From contig JAPPIB010000056.1 in the NCBI GenBank assembly GCA_028820695.1, positions 1 through 64,000 on the forward strand: a DNA stretch of 64,000 bases, written 5' to 3'. How positions within the stretch are numbered: the first letter of the stretch is position 1; every line of letters begins with the position of its first letter. The notes below the pieces were generated by a model. The model saw nothing but the letters and a program-made list of their open reading frames with translations, was not told the origin of the DNA and did not search any database. Origin of the DNA: Acidiferrobacterales bacterium. Lineage in GTDB: Bacteria; Pseudomonadota; Gammaproteobacteria; Arenicellales; JAJDZL01. The position numbers were made by a program, and so were the translations under genes. Shown piece by piece: positions 54,957-63,752 of this stretch.

Positions 54957-57035
54957 TTACACGACTCCTTCCAGGCGAATACCCAGCTTACTTTGCATTT
55001 TCCGACTGACACTCTGTGTAATTCGGTCCGCGATCATTGCAATGATTGCCATGCCGATGCCCGCAGTCATTCCAACTGCAAAATCGCCGTCACCCAGTCC
55101 GATGTAAATCTGCTGTCCAAGATCATCAGTTCCGACCAGTGCGGTAATCACCAACATTGAAATGGCGAACATAATTGTCTGATTCAATCCCAGCATTATT
55201 GAAGGCACCGCAAGCGGTAGTTTCACCTGGAACAGCAATTGCAAGCGTGTGCATCCGACTGTTGTCGCCGCATCGATCACGTCTTTGGACAGATTGCGCA
55301 GTCCATGTTCCGTGTAGCGAATAGCCGGGACGATGGCAAAGATCACGATTGATAAAAGTGCCGTGAACTCGCCGATCTTGAAAACCATTACAAACGGGAT
55401 CAGAATGACGAACAGCGGCATGGTCTGCAAGGTGTCGATTACAGGACGTACGACAACAGAAACCTTTTCGTTCTCCGATGCCCAGATTCCTATCACACCG
55501 CCCAGAATGAACGCAATGAGAACAGCCACACCACACAGGTAGAGAGAAACAACCGCAGGAGCCCATATACCTGTGAGCAGAATAAACGCCAATCCTGCCA
55601 CGATCCAGATTGCAAGACTTCTGCCGCCCGCCTGCCAGCCAATCGCGATGATGATCAGACTCAAGGCGGTCCAGGCTGTTCCCGTCAAACCGCTGTAGAG
55701 CAAAAGTGCAATCAGCGCAACCCAGATAGCCTGCAGATAGCGGGCTTTGAACGCCAGCACTGCCACAGGAACGATCGCCAGTGCAACATAGATCCCTGTC
55801 ACCAAAGGTGTCATCGCAAAACCCCATGAAAACGGACTGATCGCCTGTTTCAGTCCGATCTTGATCGGCAGCATCAGATAGAAGAAAGCTGTTTGCTTGA
55901 TCCCTTCCAGAAAGACGCGGAATTCAACAAACAGCCATTCCAGACTGGCGTTCATCGCCGGAGCCGGATTGATGATCAGTTGTTTCGGCCATACCGCCAA
56001 TATCGAGATGAACTGTGCCACAATCCCAATCAGCAATGCGAAACCGGCACAAATCAGCCAGCCAAGCCGTCTCCTTTTTCGCTCAAGCGGGTCAACAGCC
56101 GCGCTGTGCATTGCGAAGCCCGATGTAATTCGGTCAAGAATCATCGCCATCAGGGCAATCACAATGCCGGCCAGGATGCTTTCGCCAAACAGAGCTTTGC
56201 GTATGGTTGACAGAACTTCCCAGCCAATGTCGTTCGTGCCCCCGATAATTGAGGCGATGATGACCATTGACAATGAAGCCATGGTGGCTTGATTGACTCC
56301 CAAAAGCAACTGGCGGCTCGCTGTCGGTACTCGAACGCGCCAAAACAATTGTGACGGTGTTGCACCACTCATCAAGCCTGAGTCGATAATGGTTGCGGGC
56401 ACACCGCGCAAGCCTACGATGGTGTTGCGCACCATCGGCGGAAAAGCAAACAGCACGGAAGCGACGAGTCCTACCGTTGTTCCGAATCCGAAAAGTAACA
56501 GAATTGGCAGCAGATAGGCAAAAGCGGGAACAGTTTGCATCAGATCGAGTACCGGCATGATGACCCGGAAGGCTCGTTCTGACATGAACCCCCACGTGCC
56601 GAGGGCAAATCCCACTGCAACTGCAAGCGGGATGGAAATGACAACGAGCGAAAACGAGTTCATTGACTGTTCCCAAAAACCGAAAGTCACCATGTACAGG
56701 ATGCTCCCCGCGCAGAATACTGCCAGTCCGAATCCTTTTGCCTGATAGGCTGCATAGGTTGCCAATATCAGCGCGGCAGCCCAAGGAATAGCATTCAGGA
56801 CAGTCTTCGCGAACAGTATCGGCCAATCGAATACCCAGGCGATTGCCTTGAAGAACCAGCCAAAAGCCAGAACAAACCAGCGCATGGCGTTGTTCATCGG
56901 TTCAGTCAACGGTAAGACCAAACTCTCCGGATATCTATACAGTACACCCAGACTGTCGCCCAACACCACACAAATCGCGGTGAAAATCACCGCGCCAGAC
57001 CAAACGTAGAGAGACTGCTTTGTGTTGCCGTTCAC
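54957..57035 (-). CDS. proW: Double-length betaine/choline-type ABC permease (two fused permease domains)
   Basis: The inner-membrane channel of a glycine betaine/proline/choline-type importer. It is 692 residues long, about twice ProW, and carries two complete binding-protein-dependent permease domains. The first (about 150-330) has 'LDLMQTVPAFAYLLPILLLF' and the second (about 500-680) has 'IDTLQTMPLFVILIPFVMVF'. An EAA-loop follows each ('SGATPSQLFWRVRVPTAS' and 'VGCTRLQLLFQVKLPLA'). The two halves can serve as a built-in heterodimer. It starts 3 bp after the ATPase gene. Confidence 0.9.
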   Translation of the reverse strand: MNGNTKQSLYVWSGAVIFTAICVVLGDSLGVLYRYPESLVLPLTEPMNNAMRWFVLAFGWFFKAIAWVFDWPILFAKTVLNAIPWAAALILATYAAYQAKGFGLAVFCAGSILYMVTFGFWEQSMNSFSLVVISIPLAVAVGFALGTWGFMSERAFRVIMPVLDLMQTVPAFAYLLPILLLFGFGTTVGLVASVLFAFPPMVRNTIVGLRGVPATIIDSGLMSGATPSQLFWRVRVPTASRQLLLGVNQATMASLSMVIIASIIGGTNDIGWEVLSTIRKALFGESILAGIVIALMAMILDRITSGFAMHSAAVDPLERKRRRLGWLICAGFALLIGIVAQFISILAVWPKQLIINPAPAMNASLEWLFVEFRVFLEGIKQTAFFYLMLPIKIGLKQAISPFSWGFAMTPLVTGIYVALAIVPVAVLAFKARYLQAIWVALIALLLYSGLTGTAWTALSLIIIAIGWQAGGRSLAIWIVAGLAFILLTGIWAPAVVSLYLCGVAVLIAFILGGVIGIWASENEKVSVVVRPVIDTLQTMPLFVILIPFVMVFKIGEFTALLSIVIFAIVPAIRYTEHGLRNLSKDVIDAATTVGCTRLQLLFQVKLPLAVPSIMLGLNQTIMFAISMLVITALVGTDDLGQQIYIGLGDGDFAVGMTAGIGMAIIAMIADRITQSVSRKMQSKLGIRLEGVV

Positions 57036-57038
57036 GGG

Positions 57039-58112
57039 TCAAATCTTTGCTGTTGCAGTCGACATGCCGCTCGCCAGTGCGGCGATGACATCATGCCCGG
57101 TCATGTGGAAAAGAGCATTGTCATTGGAGCGGACAGCCACCCCAGACTTATTCTTTACGAGTTCCGGCAGCAAGTCGGAGACCTTGGTATCTGCACTCAC
57201 TTCCTTCAGTCCTTCCGGTGGAGGGCTGTCGGACGCAATGTCACCGGCTGTCAGAATCATTTCCCATGGCACATCATTGGTGAACTCGCGGACATACGAG
57301 TCCGCTGGATTCAGGATCAGGTCAACGGGTCGGCCAACCTGAACCACCGCACCATCTTTCATGATTGCCATACGATCTGCAACACGCAGGGCTTCAAGAA
57401 AATCATGTGTGATGAAAACAATAGACTTGTGCAGTTCCTGCTGCAGTCGCAGGAACTCGTCCTGCATTTGCCTGCGAATGAGCGGGTCCAGCGCACTGAA
57501 TGGCTCATCCAGAAACCATACTTCCGGCTCAACGGCCAAGGATCTCGCGATGCCAACCCGCTGTTGCTGTCCACCTGACAGCTGACTGGGGTAGCTTTCT
57601 TCCCGACCTTCAAGACCGACCAGGGCAATCACGCGTTCGACCCGTGTCATACGCTCCTGCATGGCCATACCCTGAAGCTTGAGCGGGAAGCCAATATTTT
57701 CCCGTACATTCAGATGAGGCAGAAGACCAAAACTCTGGAAGACCATCCCCATTTTGTAGCGGCGAAAATCGATCAGTTCTTTCGGACTCGCTTTCAGCAG
57801 ATCCTGCCCGTCCAGCAGAATCTGCCCGGAAGTCGGTTCCACCAGCCGCGAAAGACATCGCACAACAGTTGACTTGCCAGAACCGGACAGGCCCATGATC
57901 ACAAAGATCTCTCCGTGCATCAGATCGAAATTGACATCCGTTGACGCGACAATGCCGCCTTGGTCTCGGATGCTTTGGGCCAATTCCTTGCCGTCGCCAC
58001 CATTTTGCGGCAGTCGGCTTTCGTCGCTTAGATAGTTCGCGACGTCAGGACCATAGAGTTTCCAAAGATTCCTGCAGGACAGTTTCGGTGTAGTAGAGTT
58101 ATCGGAAGACAC
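57039..58112 (-). CDS. proV: Betaine/choline-type ABC transporter ATPase
   Basis: The ATPase of the same importer, 357 residues. Walker A is 'GLSGSGKST', the signature is 'LSGGQQQRVGIARSL' and Walker B ends 'LDEPFSALD'. The N-terminus 'LWKLYGPD' matches the ProV family, and an additional segment about 20-45 precedes the usual start of the core. The C-terminal part after about residue 290 retains only a shortened CBS-like regulatory region ('NKSGVAVRSNDNALFHMTGH'), which in ProV/OpuAA senses ionic strength. It lies between proX and proW. Confidence 0.92.
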   Translation of the reverse strand: MSSDNSTTPKLSCRNLWKLYGPDVANYLSDESRLPQNGGDGKELAQSIRDQGGIVASTDVNFDLMHGEIFVIMGLSGSGKSTVVRCLSRLVEPTSGQILLDGQDLLKASPKELIDFRRYKMGMVFQSFGLLPHLNVRENIGFPLKLQGMAMQERMTRVERVIALVGLEGREESYPSQLSGGQQQRVGIARSLAVEPEVWFLDEPFSALDPLIRRQMQDEFLRLQQELHKSIVFITHDFLEALRVADRMAIMKDGAVVQVGRPVDLILNPADSYVREFTNDVPWEMILTAGDIASDSPPPEGLKEVSADTKVSDLLPELVKNKSGVAVRSNDNALFHMTGHDVIAALASGMSTATAKI

Positions 58113-58139
58113 GATATTTGTACCTCATGGAATGAAATG

Positions 58140-58173
58140 CAACCGGATTTGCGTTGCTGCGCAAATCCGGTTG
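58140..58173 (-). promoter_or_regulatory. Perfect 14-bp hairpin between proX and proV
   Basis: CAACCGGATTTGCG (58140-58153) pairs exactly with CGCAAATCCGGTTG (58160-58173) over a 6-nt loop, on the mRNA of the minus-strand operon just after the proX stop. No long U-tract follows on the minus strand. The position fits a 3'-end stabiliser or partial terminator that lets the binding protein be made in excess of the ATPase and permease. Confidence 0.8.
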
Positions 58174-58197
58174 TTCGCAAAATTAAACTTGATCCGT

Positions 58198-59130
58198 CTA
58201 CATTGCAGCCTCAATCCACGGGCGCCACATGGATTCGTTGGCAGCCATCCATTCAGACATGACCTCTTCAATCGGGCGATTGTTCTGATCGACCTCATAA
58301 ATAAGCTCGTTTTGCACTGCATTGGTCAGTGTCATCTGTTCCGCAACTTTCAGTGCGGCGGGAAATTTCTCACCGAATGACTTGGAGATAATCTTATCGA
58401 CTGTGGCCTGCTGAAATCCGCAGGCAGACCCGCGCTGCTGGCTGCCCTCGTCACATGCACCATGTTCCGTATCCCATTGCACCCAGTTCATGTCAATTTC
58501 CGCGAATACCCAGTGCGGTTCCCAGAACATCAGCAGAATCGGCTGTTCCGCTGCCAGCGCACTTTTAAGCTCGGCGACCATTGCGCCTTCTGAGCCGCCG
58601 GGAATCGGCTTAAGTGGCAATTCAATCAGTTTCACCAGATCTGATGAGCGGGTTCCCCAGTCTGCCGGATAGGTAATCAGGCGACCATTCGGAAACGTAT
58701 CTGCGGCTGCAAAGGCGTTCGCGCAATCATACAGCGCCTCATATGAAGGGAGTCCCGGGCACCTTTCTTCCATGTAAGGTGGATAAATCCATCCTTCCTG
58801 TGGAGATATGCCCAAACCGCCCAGTACGATAATGTCGCCGCTCTCAACCGCTTTGGGGTAGATGTCACCGACATTGTTGGTCCAGGTTTCGGGCTGGAAA
58901 TGCAGACTGCCTTCAGCGATTGCTGCGAGTTGAGGAACTGCTCCAGCAGTGATGAGTTCCACTTCGTGTCCCAGTTCCCTAAACAGGTTCGCGGCAAAGT
59001 GTGCTGAAATATGCTGGCCAGTCCATTCATTCAGCGCGATTTTGATGGGTTCCGCATTGGCAATGCCATGAATCGACATCAGAGCGAACGCTGCCACCAA
59101 TATTGATCTCAGACGTTTAACGAAGTACAT
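58198..59130 (-). CDS. proX: Periplasmic betaine/choline-type substrate-binding protein
   Basis: The binding protein of the importer, 310 residues. It has a signal peptide (1-26, cut after NANA-like 'GIANA') and an OpuAC-type domain with 'IALNEWTGQHISAHFAANL' and several Trp/Tyr residues suited to an aromatic cage for a quaternary ammonium ('EGWIYPPYMEERCPGLPSYE'). AGGAG precedes the ATG at good spacing. It is the first gene of proX-proV-proW. The exact ligand (glycine betaine, choline or proline betaine) cannot be decided here. Confidence 0.9.
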   Translation of the reverse strand: MYFVKRLRSILVAAFALMSIHGIANAEPIKIALNEWTGQHISAHFAANLFRELGHEVELITAGAVPQLAAIAEGSLHFQPETWTNNVGDIYPKAVESGDIIVLGGLGISPQEGWIYPPYMEERCPGLPSYEALYDCANAFAAADTFPNGRLITYPADWGTRSSDLVKLIELPLKPIPGGSEGAMVAELKSALAAEQPILLMFWEPHWVFAEIDMNWVQWDTEHGACDEGSQQRGSACGFQQATVDKIISKSFGEKFPAALKVAEQMTLTNAVQNELIYEVDQNNRPIEEVMSEWMAANESMWRPWIEAAM

Positions 59131-59618
59131 GAATTTCTCCTACATAATATTTAGTCAATTGCAGTTCATTTTGTTTGATTGAATTATGGCACAAAGTTTA
59201 GGCCATGTTCCGCAGTTCAACTTTTAAACCTGGCGCAACTAGACATCTCTTTGTTGCCGGCGGTTGCGACCACACCTGCGAAATCTGATCCGGATGTATC
59301 CGACACCTGCAGCATGTACACAAACTTCTGTCACGTCACCGTCGAGTTGGTAAAATTCCCTGACAGCAGGGAGTCGACAATCCATTGCACTAAAGTCAAA
59401 ACAACGCCGAGTTATTCGCGATTCGTCGTCAGGTATTGTGATCCCCTCATCGCCGAAATAACAGGACAATTCCAATAACGGCGTTTGATTCGCCAGTAAG
59501 TTGCAGTATTTCGAATTGACTGCAACGATCGGCAGGCGGATGTATTGCGTTGTCATCAGTGCGAGCCACTGGCAACAAGAGAGATAAGTTTGAAATTCCA
59601 GCGATTCTACTTTCGGTT
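59131..59618. other. Divergent region between proX and thyA
   Basis: This 488-bp gap must hold promoters for the proX operon and for thyA. A 105-codon minus-strand frame (59239-59556) is the only coding candidate and is listed separately at low confidence. No RNA gene or clear promoter hexamers were recognised. Confidence 0.45.
59239..59556 (-). CDS. Possible unknown 105-residue protein upstream of proX
   Basis: An open frame with protein-like codon choice in an otherwise empty gap. The N-terminal 60 residues look ordinary ('YIRLPIVAVNSKYCNLL'), and six Cys are spread along the chain. The end is Arg-rich. No ribosome binding site and no family match were seen. It may be a short real gene, a decayed one, or chance. 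Confidence 0.3.
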   Translation of the reverse strand: MTTQYIRLPIVAVNSKYCNLLANQTPLLELSCYFGDEGITIPDDESRITRRCFDFSAMDCRLPAVREFYQLDGDVTEVCVHAAGVGYIRIRFRRCGRNRRQQRDV

Positions 59619-60497
59619 ATGCGGCAATATCTCGATCTAACCCAACACGTCCTTGATCACGGTCAGAGAAAGGAAAACCGAACAGGAGTCGACACGCTTT
59701 CCACATTCAACTACAACTACGAAGTCGATCTGCGGGATGGTTTTCCACTACTGACAACCAAAGAGATTTCCTGGAAAAATATCCTGATCGAAAATTTGTG
59801 GTTCCTATCAGGAAGTACCGACATCAGTCTTCTGCGAAAGCACAACTGCAAGTTCTGGGACCCTTGGGCTGATGCGGATGGCCACGTTCCCAGTGCCTAT
59901 GGGAACTTCTGGCGATCGTTTCCATCCGCCGGCGAAAACGGTACCCAGTTCAATGATCAGATTGCATGGGTATTGGAGAGTATCAGAAATAACCCGATGA
60001 GCCGAAGACACGTCGTATCCGCGTGGTATCCGAGCAACGCTCAAAACAGTGATCTGCCACCTTGTCATGCGTTCTGGGCGCTGAATGTGCAGACAACCGA
60101 AGACGGCGAGCCGATTCTGTGTCTTCACCTCACTCAACGAAGTGCGGACGTCGCGCTCGGCGTCCCCTATAACATCGCCGGCTATGCGTTCATTCTGGAA
60201 CTGTTCGCCCACCTGACAGGAATCAAGGCAGGTATTTTCGCCCACACGCTCATTGATGCGCACATCTACACCTCCAAACCGGATGGTTCGGGTGGTGAAT
60301 ATGACCATATACCAGGACTCACGGAACAATTGGGCCGTGAACCCAGAAAGCTTCCGAAACTGACCATCGACCCCGGAATCCGGTCGCTGAAAGATATTGA
60401 ATCTCGCCTTGATGCCGACCTCGACGAAATCTTCCTGACATTCCGACTTGAAGGCTATCGACCTCACGATGCAATAAACTTCCGAGTGGCGGTCTGA
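59619..60497 (+). CDS. thyA: Thymidylate synthase
   Basis: ThyA methylates dUMP to dTMP using methylene-tetrahydrofolate. Signatures are 'GQRKENRTGVDTLS', 'FPLLTTKEISWKNI', the nucleophile Cys149 in 'LPPCHAFW', 'LHLTQRSADVALGVPYNIAGY' and 'AHTLIDAHIY'. I start at the ATG at 59619 (MRQYLDLTQHV), which matches the family N-terminus; an upstream in-frame start at 59550 would add 23 residues. folA follows after 8 bp, so the dihydrofolate produced is recycled by the next gene. Confidence 0.97.
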   Translation: MRQYLDLTQHVLDHGQRKENRTGVDTLSTFNYNYEVDLRDGFPLLTTKEISWKNILIENLWFLSGSTDISLLRKHNCKFWDPWADADGHVPSAYGNFWRSFPSAGENGTQFNDQIAWVLESIRNNPMSRRHVVSAWYPSNAQNSDLPPCHAFWALNVQTTEDGEPILCLHLTQRSADVALGVPYNIAGYAFILELFAHLTGIKAGIFAHTLIDAHIYTSKPDGSGGEYDHIPGLTEQLGREPRKLPKLTIDPGIRSLKDIESRLDADLDEIFLTFRLEGYRPHDAINFRVAV

Positions 60498-60505
60498 CAT
60501 TCAAA

Positions 60506-60982
60506 ATGACACGTAGATGCGGGATCATTGTCGCAATGAACGCGAACCGTGTCATAGGCAAAGCGGGTACCACCCCTTGGCATTATTCGGCAGACCTCAA
60601 GCGCTTCAGACAAATGACACTGGGCTCGACGGTCGTAATGGGTCGTAAAACATGGGATTCATTGCCGATCAAGCCGCTCCCCGAAAGACAGAATATTGTG
60701 ATCACGCGTGGAAACGGTATCGACGAAACATCATGCAGTTCGATTTCACAGGCCATCGAAATCGCGCATTTTGAAAAAATCTGGGTCATTGGCGGAGCCG
60801 AAATTTATGCCTTGGCCGTGGAACACTGTGACCGGATGGACATCACATTTGTACCTGACACGGTCGATGAACCGGATTGCACGTACTTTCCGCCGATCGA
60901 TTGGAGTCGGTGGTCTGCGGGTCCTAGGATTCAGTTCGACGACGACGATAGACTGTTCCGTCAGCAATTCACGGTGATATGA
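60506..60982 (+). CDS. folA: Dihydrofolate reductase
   Basis: FolA reduces dihydrofolate to tetrahydrofolate with NADPH. The 158-residue protein shows 'IVAMNANRVIGKAGTTPWHY', 'DLKRFRQMTLGSTVVMGRKT' with 'WDSLPIKPLPERQNIVI', and 'IWVIGGAEIYALAV'. The usual acidic active-site position after 'PWHYSAD' is occupied as expected (SADLKRF). It is coupled to thyA in the classical order. Confidence 0.95.
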   Translation: MTRRCGIIVAMNANRVIGKAGTTPWHYSADLKRFRQMTLGSTVVMGRKTWDSLPIKPLPERQNIVITRGNGIDETSCSSISQAIEIAHFEKIWVIGGAEIYALAVEHCDRMDITFVPDTVDEPDCTYFPPIDWSRWSAGPRIQFDDDDRLFRQQFTVI

Positions 60983-61168
60983 ATCCGTCGATTCGGTGAA
61001 AATCACGTCGACTCAGATTGACATCGATTTTGAGTTGACGGTTACATTGGCTGCGATTTGAACACCATTTTTCAGATCGACAGCCCCGGTCGCGGCCCGT
61101 CTGGCAAGCAACTCAACACCAATTGATCCATCACCACCAGGCACTTGTCGCACCAATTTATTCATCCA

Positions 61169-61185
61169 TGCACCATCAAGGTGAA
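61169..61185 (+). promoter_or_regulatory. NtrC binding site upstream of glnK
   Basis: TGCACC-ATCAA-GGTGAA matches the NtrC consensus TGCACC-N5-GGTGCA at all but one or two positions. It lies about 55 bp upstream of the -24 element. A second dyad (TGCA..TGCA, about 61191-61206) may be a lower-affinity site. Confidence 0.75.
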
Positions 61186-61223
61186 TGACAATGCAATAAT
61201 TCATGCAAAACCCATTGGATTTA

Positions 61224-61616
<393 letters not shown>

Positions 61617-61620
61617 CTGA

Positions 61621-62937
61621 ATGTTTCAGGAGTTACGACAGTTGAAATCGCCGAGACTGATATTTTCCTGCCTGATGGTGTTGCTGGCTGTGCCGACTGC
61701 GGTCCAGGCACAGGAAGGGTTGAGTCCGGGCAACACGTCTTGGTTATTGACTTCTACCGCACTGGTGCTGATGATGACACTGCCGGGATTGTCGTTGTTC
61801 TACGCCGGCCTGGTGCGTAGCAAAAATGTACTGTCCATACTCATGCAGTGCTTCACCATCGCCTGTGTTGTGAGTATCGTTTGGCTGGTTGTCGGTTACT
61901 CTCTCGCTTTCGATGATCTGGGCAATGGAATCATAGGTGGTTTCGGTAAGTTTCTTTTTTCGGGCGTATCTGAACAAAGCATGACGGGGGACGTTCCTGA
62001 GTCAGCATTCGCGCTGTTTCAGGTCACCTTCGCAATCATAACTGTCGCCCTGATTGTCGGTGGATTTGCCGAACGGATCAAATTCGGCGCGGTCGTGATC
62101 TTTGCGACTCTGTGGATCATCTTCGTATACGCGCCGATCGCGCACTGGGTGTGGGGCGGTGGCTGGCTCGGATCTCTCGGCATACTGGACTTCGCGGGCG
62201 GAAACGTAGTCCACATCACCGCAGGTGTTTCCGCTCTGATCAGTGCCTGTGTCCTCGGCAATCGGAAGGGGTTTCCCAACCGGGCAATGCTCCCTCACAA
62301 CATGACACTGACCATGATCGGAGCAGGATTGCTTTGGGTCGGATGGTTCGGATTCAACGGCGGCAGTGCAGTAGCCGCAAACGGAGACGCCGCGATGGCC
62401 ATGCTTGTCACTCATATCTGTGCCGCCGCAGCTGCCCTGTCGTTTGTCTTCACCGAGTACCTCATGAAAAAATATGCCACCGCGCTAGCTGCCGCGACCG
62501 GCATGGTCGCTGGCTTGGTTGCGATCACACCGGCATCCGGGTTTGTCGGTCCTGCAGGTGCGTTGGTCATCGGTGTGGTCACCGGCCCGATTTCGTACTA
62601 CGCTGTGCAGGTGGTCAAGCAACGACTGCAACTGGACGACTCACTGGACGTATTTCCGGTTCATGGCGTAGCGGGGATTGTCGGAACCATACTGACAGGA
62701 ATTTTCGCTTCCGCGGAACTCGGAGTTTTCAGTGGTGAGGGCATGGACAATTCAATCGGCTCACAGGTTTTCATTCAGTTCATCGGTGTCATTGCTACGG
62801 TGACTTACACTGCGATAGTCACGTTCATCGTATTGAAAATTACCGAGTTGTTGGCTGGAGGGCTCAGGGTCGATGAGGAGTCCGAAATCCAGGGACTGGA
62901 TGTATCAACGCATGATGAGCGAGGTTACCACTTGTAG
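61621..62937 (+). CDS. amtB: Ammonium transporter AmtB (PII-linked copy)
   Basis: A canonical AmtB: signal peptide (1-30, 'LMVLLAVPTAVQAQ'), eleven membrane helices, the pore 'FYAGLVRSKNVLS', and pore His residues in 'GGNVVHITAGVSAL' and 'FPVHGVAGIVGTIL'. The C-tail 'ITELLAGGLRVDEESEIQGL' is the segment that binds GlnK. It is co-transcribed with glnK from the sigma-54 promoter, so uptake is expected under nitrogen limitation. It differs strongly from the first Amt of this window (2882-4240). Confidence 0.97.
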   Translation: MFQELRQLKSPRLIFSCLMVLLAVPTAVQAQEGLSPGNTSWLLTSTALVLMMTLPGLSLFYAGLVRSKNVLSILMQCFTIACVVSIVWLVVGYSLAFDDLGNGIIGGFGKFLFSGVSEQSMTGDVPESAFALFQVTFAIITVALIVGGFAERIKFGAVVIFATLWIIFVYAPIAHWVWGGGWLGSLGILDFAGGNVVHITAGVSALISACVLGNRKGFPNRAMLPHNMTLTMIGAGLLWVGWFGFNGGSAVAANGDAAMAMLVTHICAAAAALSFVFTEYLMKKYATALAAATGMVAGLVAITPASGFVGPAGALVIGVVTGPISYYAVQVVKQRLQLDDSLDVFPVHGVAGIVGTILTGIFASAELGVFSGEGMDNSIGSQVFIQFIGVIATVTYTAIVTFIVLKITELLAGGLRVDEESEIQGLDVSTHDERGYHL

Positions 62938-62982
62938 ACTGCAGCAACTCCATACGATTTCAACCTTCCCGGTGACAGGCAG

Positions 62983-63015
62983 GGTCCATGTACCCCCTGC
63001 ATGGGAACCTTTTTT
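62983..63015 (+). terminator. Rho-independent terminator after amtB
   Basis: GGTCCATG (62983-62990) pairs with CATGGGAACC (63000-63009) with small bulges, and six T residues follow immediately (63010-63015). Confidence 0.65.
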
Positions 63016-63091
63016 CGTTCGATTCAATCGTGTCTGGTCATTCCCGCATAGAATATCATTACGATAGAACCATCTCCACGAACGAACGGAT

Positions 63092-63670
63092 ATGCCTGTC
63101 AAGATCCTCGCTTTCGCCGGCAGCACCGGAACCCGGTCCCTCAACAAGAAACTGGTCGGTCATGCGGCTCAGCTTGCCCGGCTACAGGGTGCTGAAGTCC
63201 GTCTGATTGACTTGAAAAGTTATCCGTTGCCCTTGTACGACTCCGATCTGGAAAGGGAATCTGGAGTACCGGACAATGCATTGGCCATCCGCACACTGAT
63301 GGTCGAAAGTGAGGGAATACTTGTAAGTTGCCCGGAATACAACAGCGCAATCAGCGGAGTTCTGAAAAACACCATCGACTGGGTCTCCCGGCCGGTGCCT
63401 GACCAAGCGGCACTCGCGGCTTTTACAGGTAAAACTGTTGCCTTGCTTGCTGCGTCTCCAGGCAGACTGGGAGGCATCAGAACTCTTGCGAGTGTCCGTT
63501 CCATTCTATCCAGTCTGGGAATGATCGTGGTACCGAAGCAATATTGTCTGGGTCTTGCCAATGCTGCGTTCGACGACAACGACACGCTGATTGATGAGTC
63601 CGCACATCGCGGAGTCTGTGCTGTTGTCGAACAGCTCATTGAAGTCACAGAAAGTTTGGGGGGATTATAA
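63092..63670 (+). CDS. NAD(P)H-dependent FMN reductase
   Basis: A flavodoxin-like quinone/FMN reductase of 192 residues. The phosphate loop is 'GSTGTRSLNKKL', the isoalloxazine-contact segment is 'PEYNSAISGVLKNTIDW', and 'GRLGGIRTLASVRSILSSLG' is the family C-terminal signature. It reduces quinones, azo or metal compounds through FMN; the physiological substrate is not known. It stands alone between amtB and the IS remnant. Confidence 0.9.
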   Translation: MPVKILAFAGSTGTRSLNKKLVGHAAQLARLQGAEVRLIDLKSYPLPLYDSDLERESGVPDNALAIRTLMVESEGILVSCPEYNSAISGVLKNTIDWVSRPVPDQAALAAFTGKTVALLAASPGRLGGIRTLASVRSILSSLGMIVVPKQYCLGLANAAFDDNDTLIDESAHRGVCAVVEQLIEVTESLGGL

Positions 63671-63752
63671 ACATGACTTACCCATTGAAAAATTTTGCAA
63701 CGTAAGCCGATAAATTAGAAAAAATATTTCACTCAGAAGCAGTCTATCAGTC

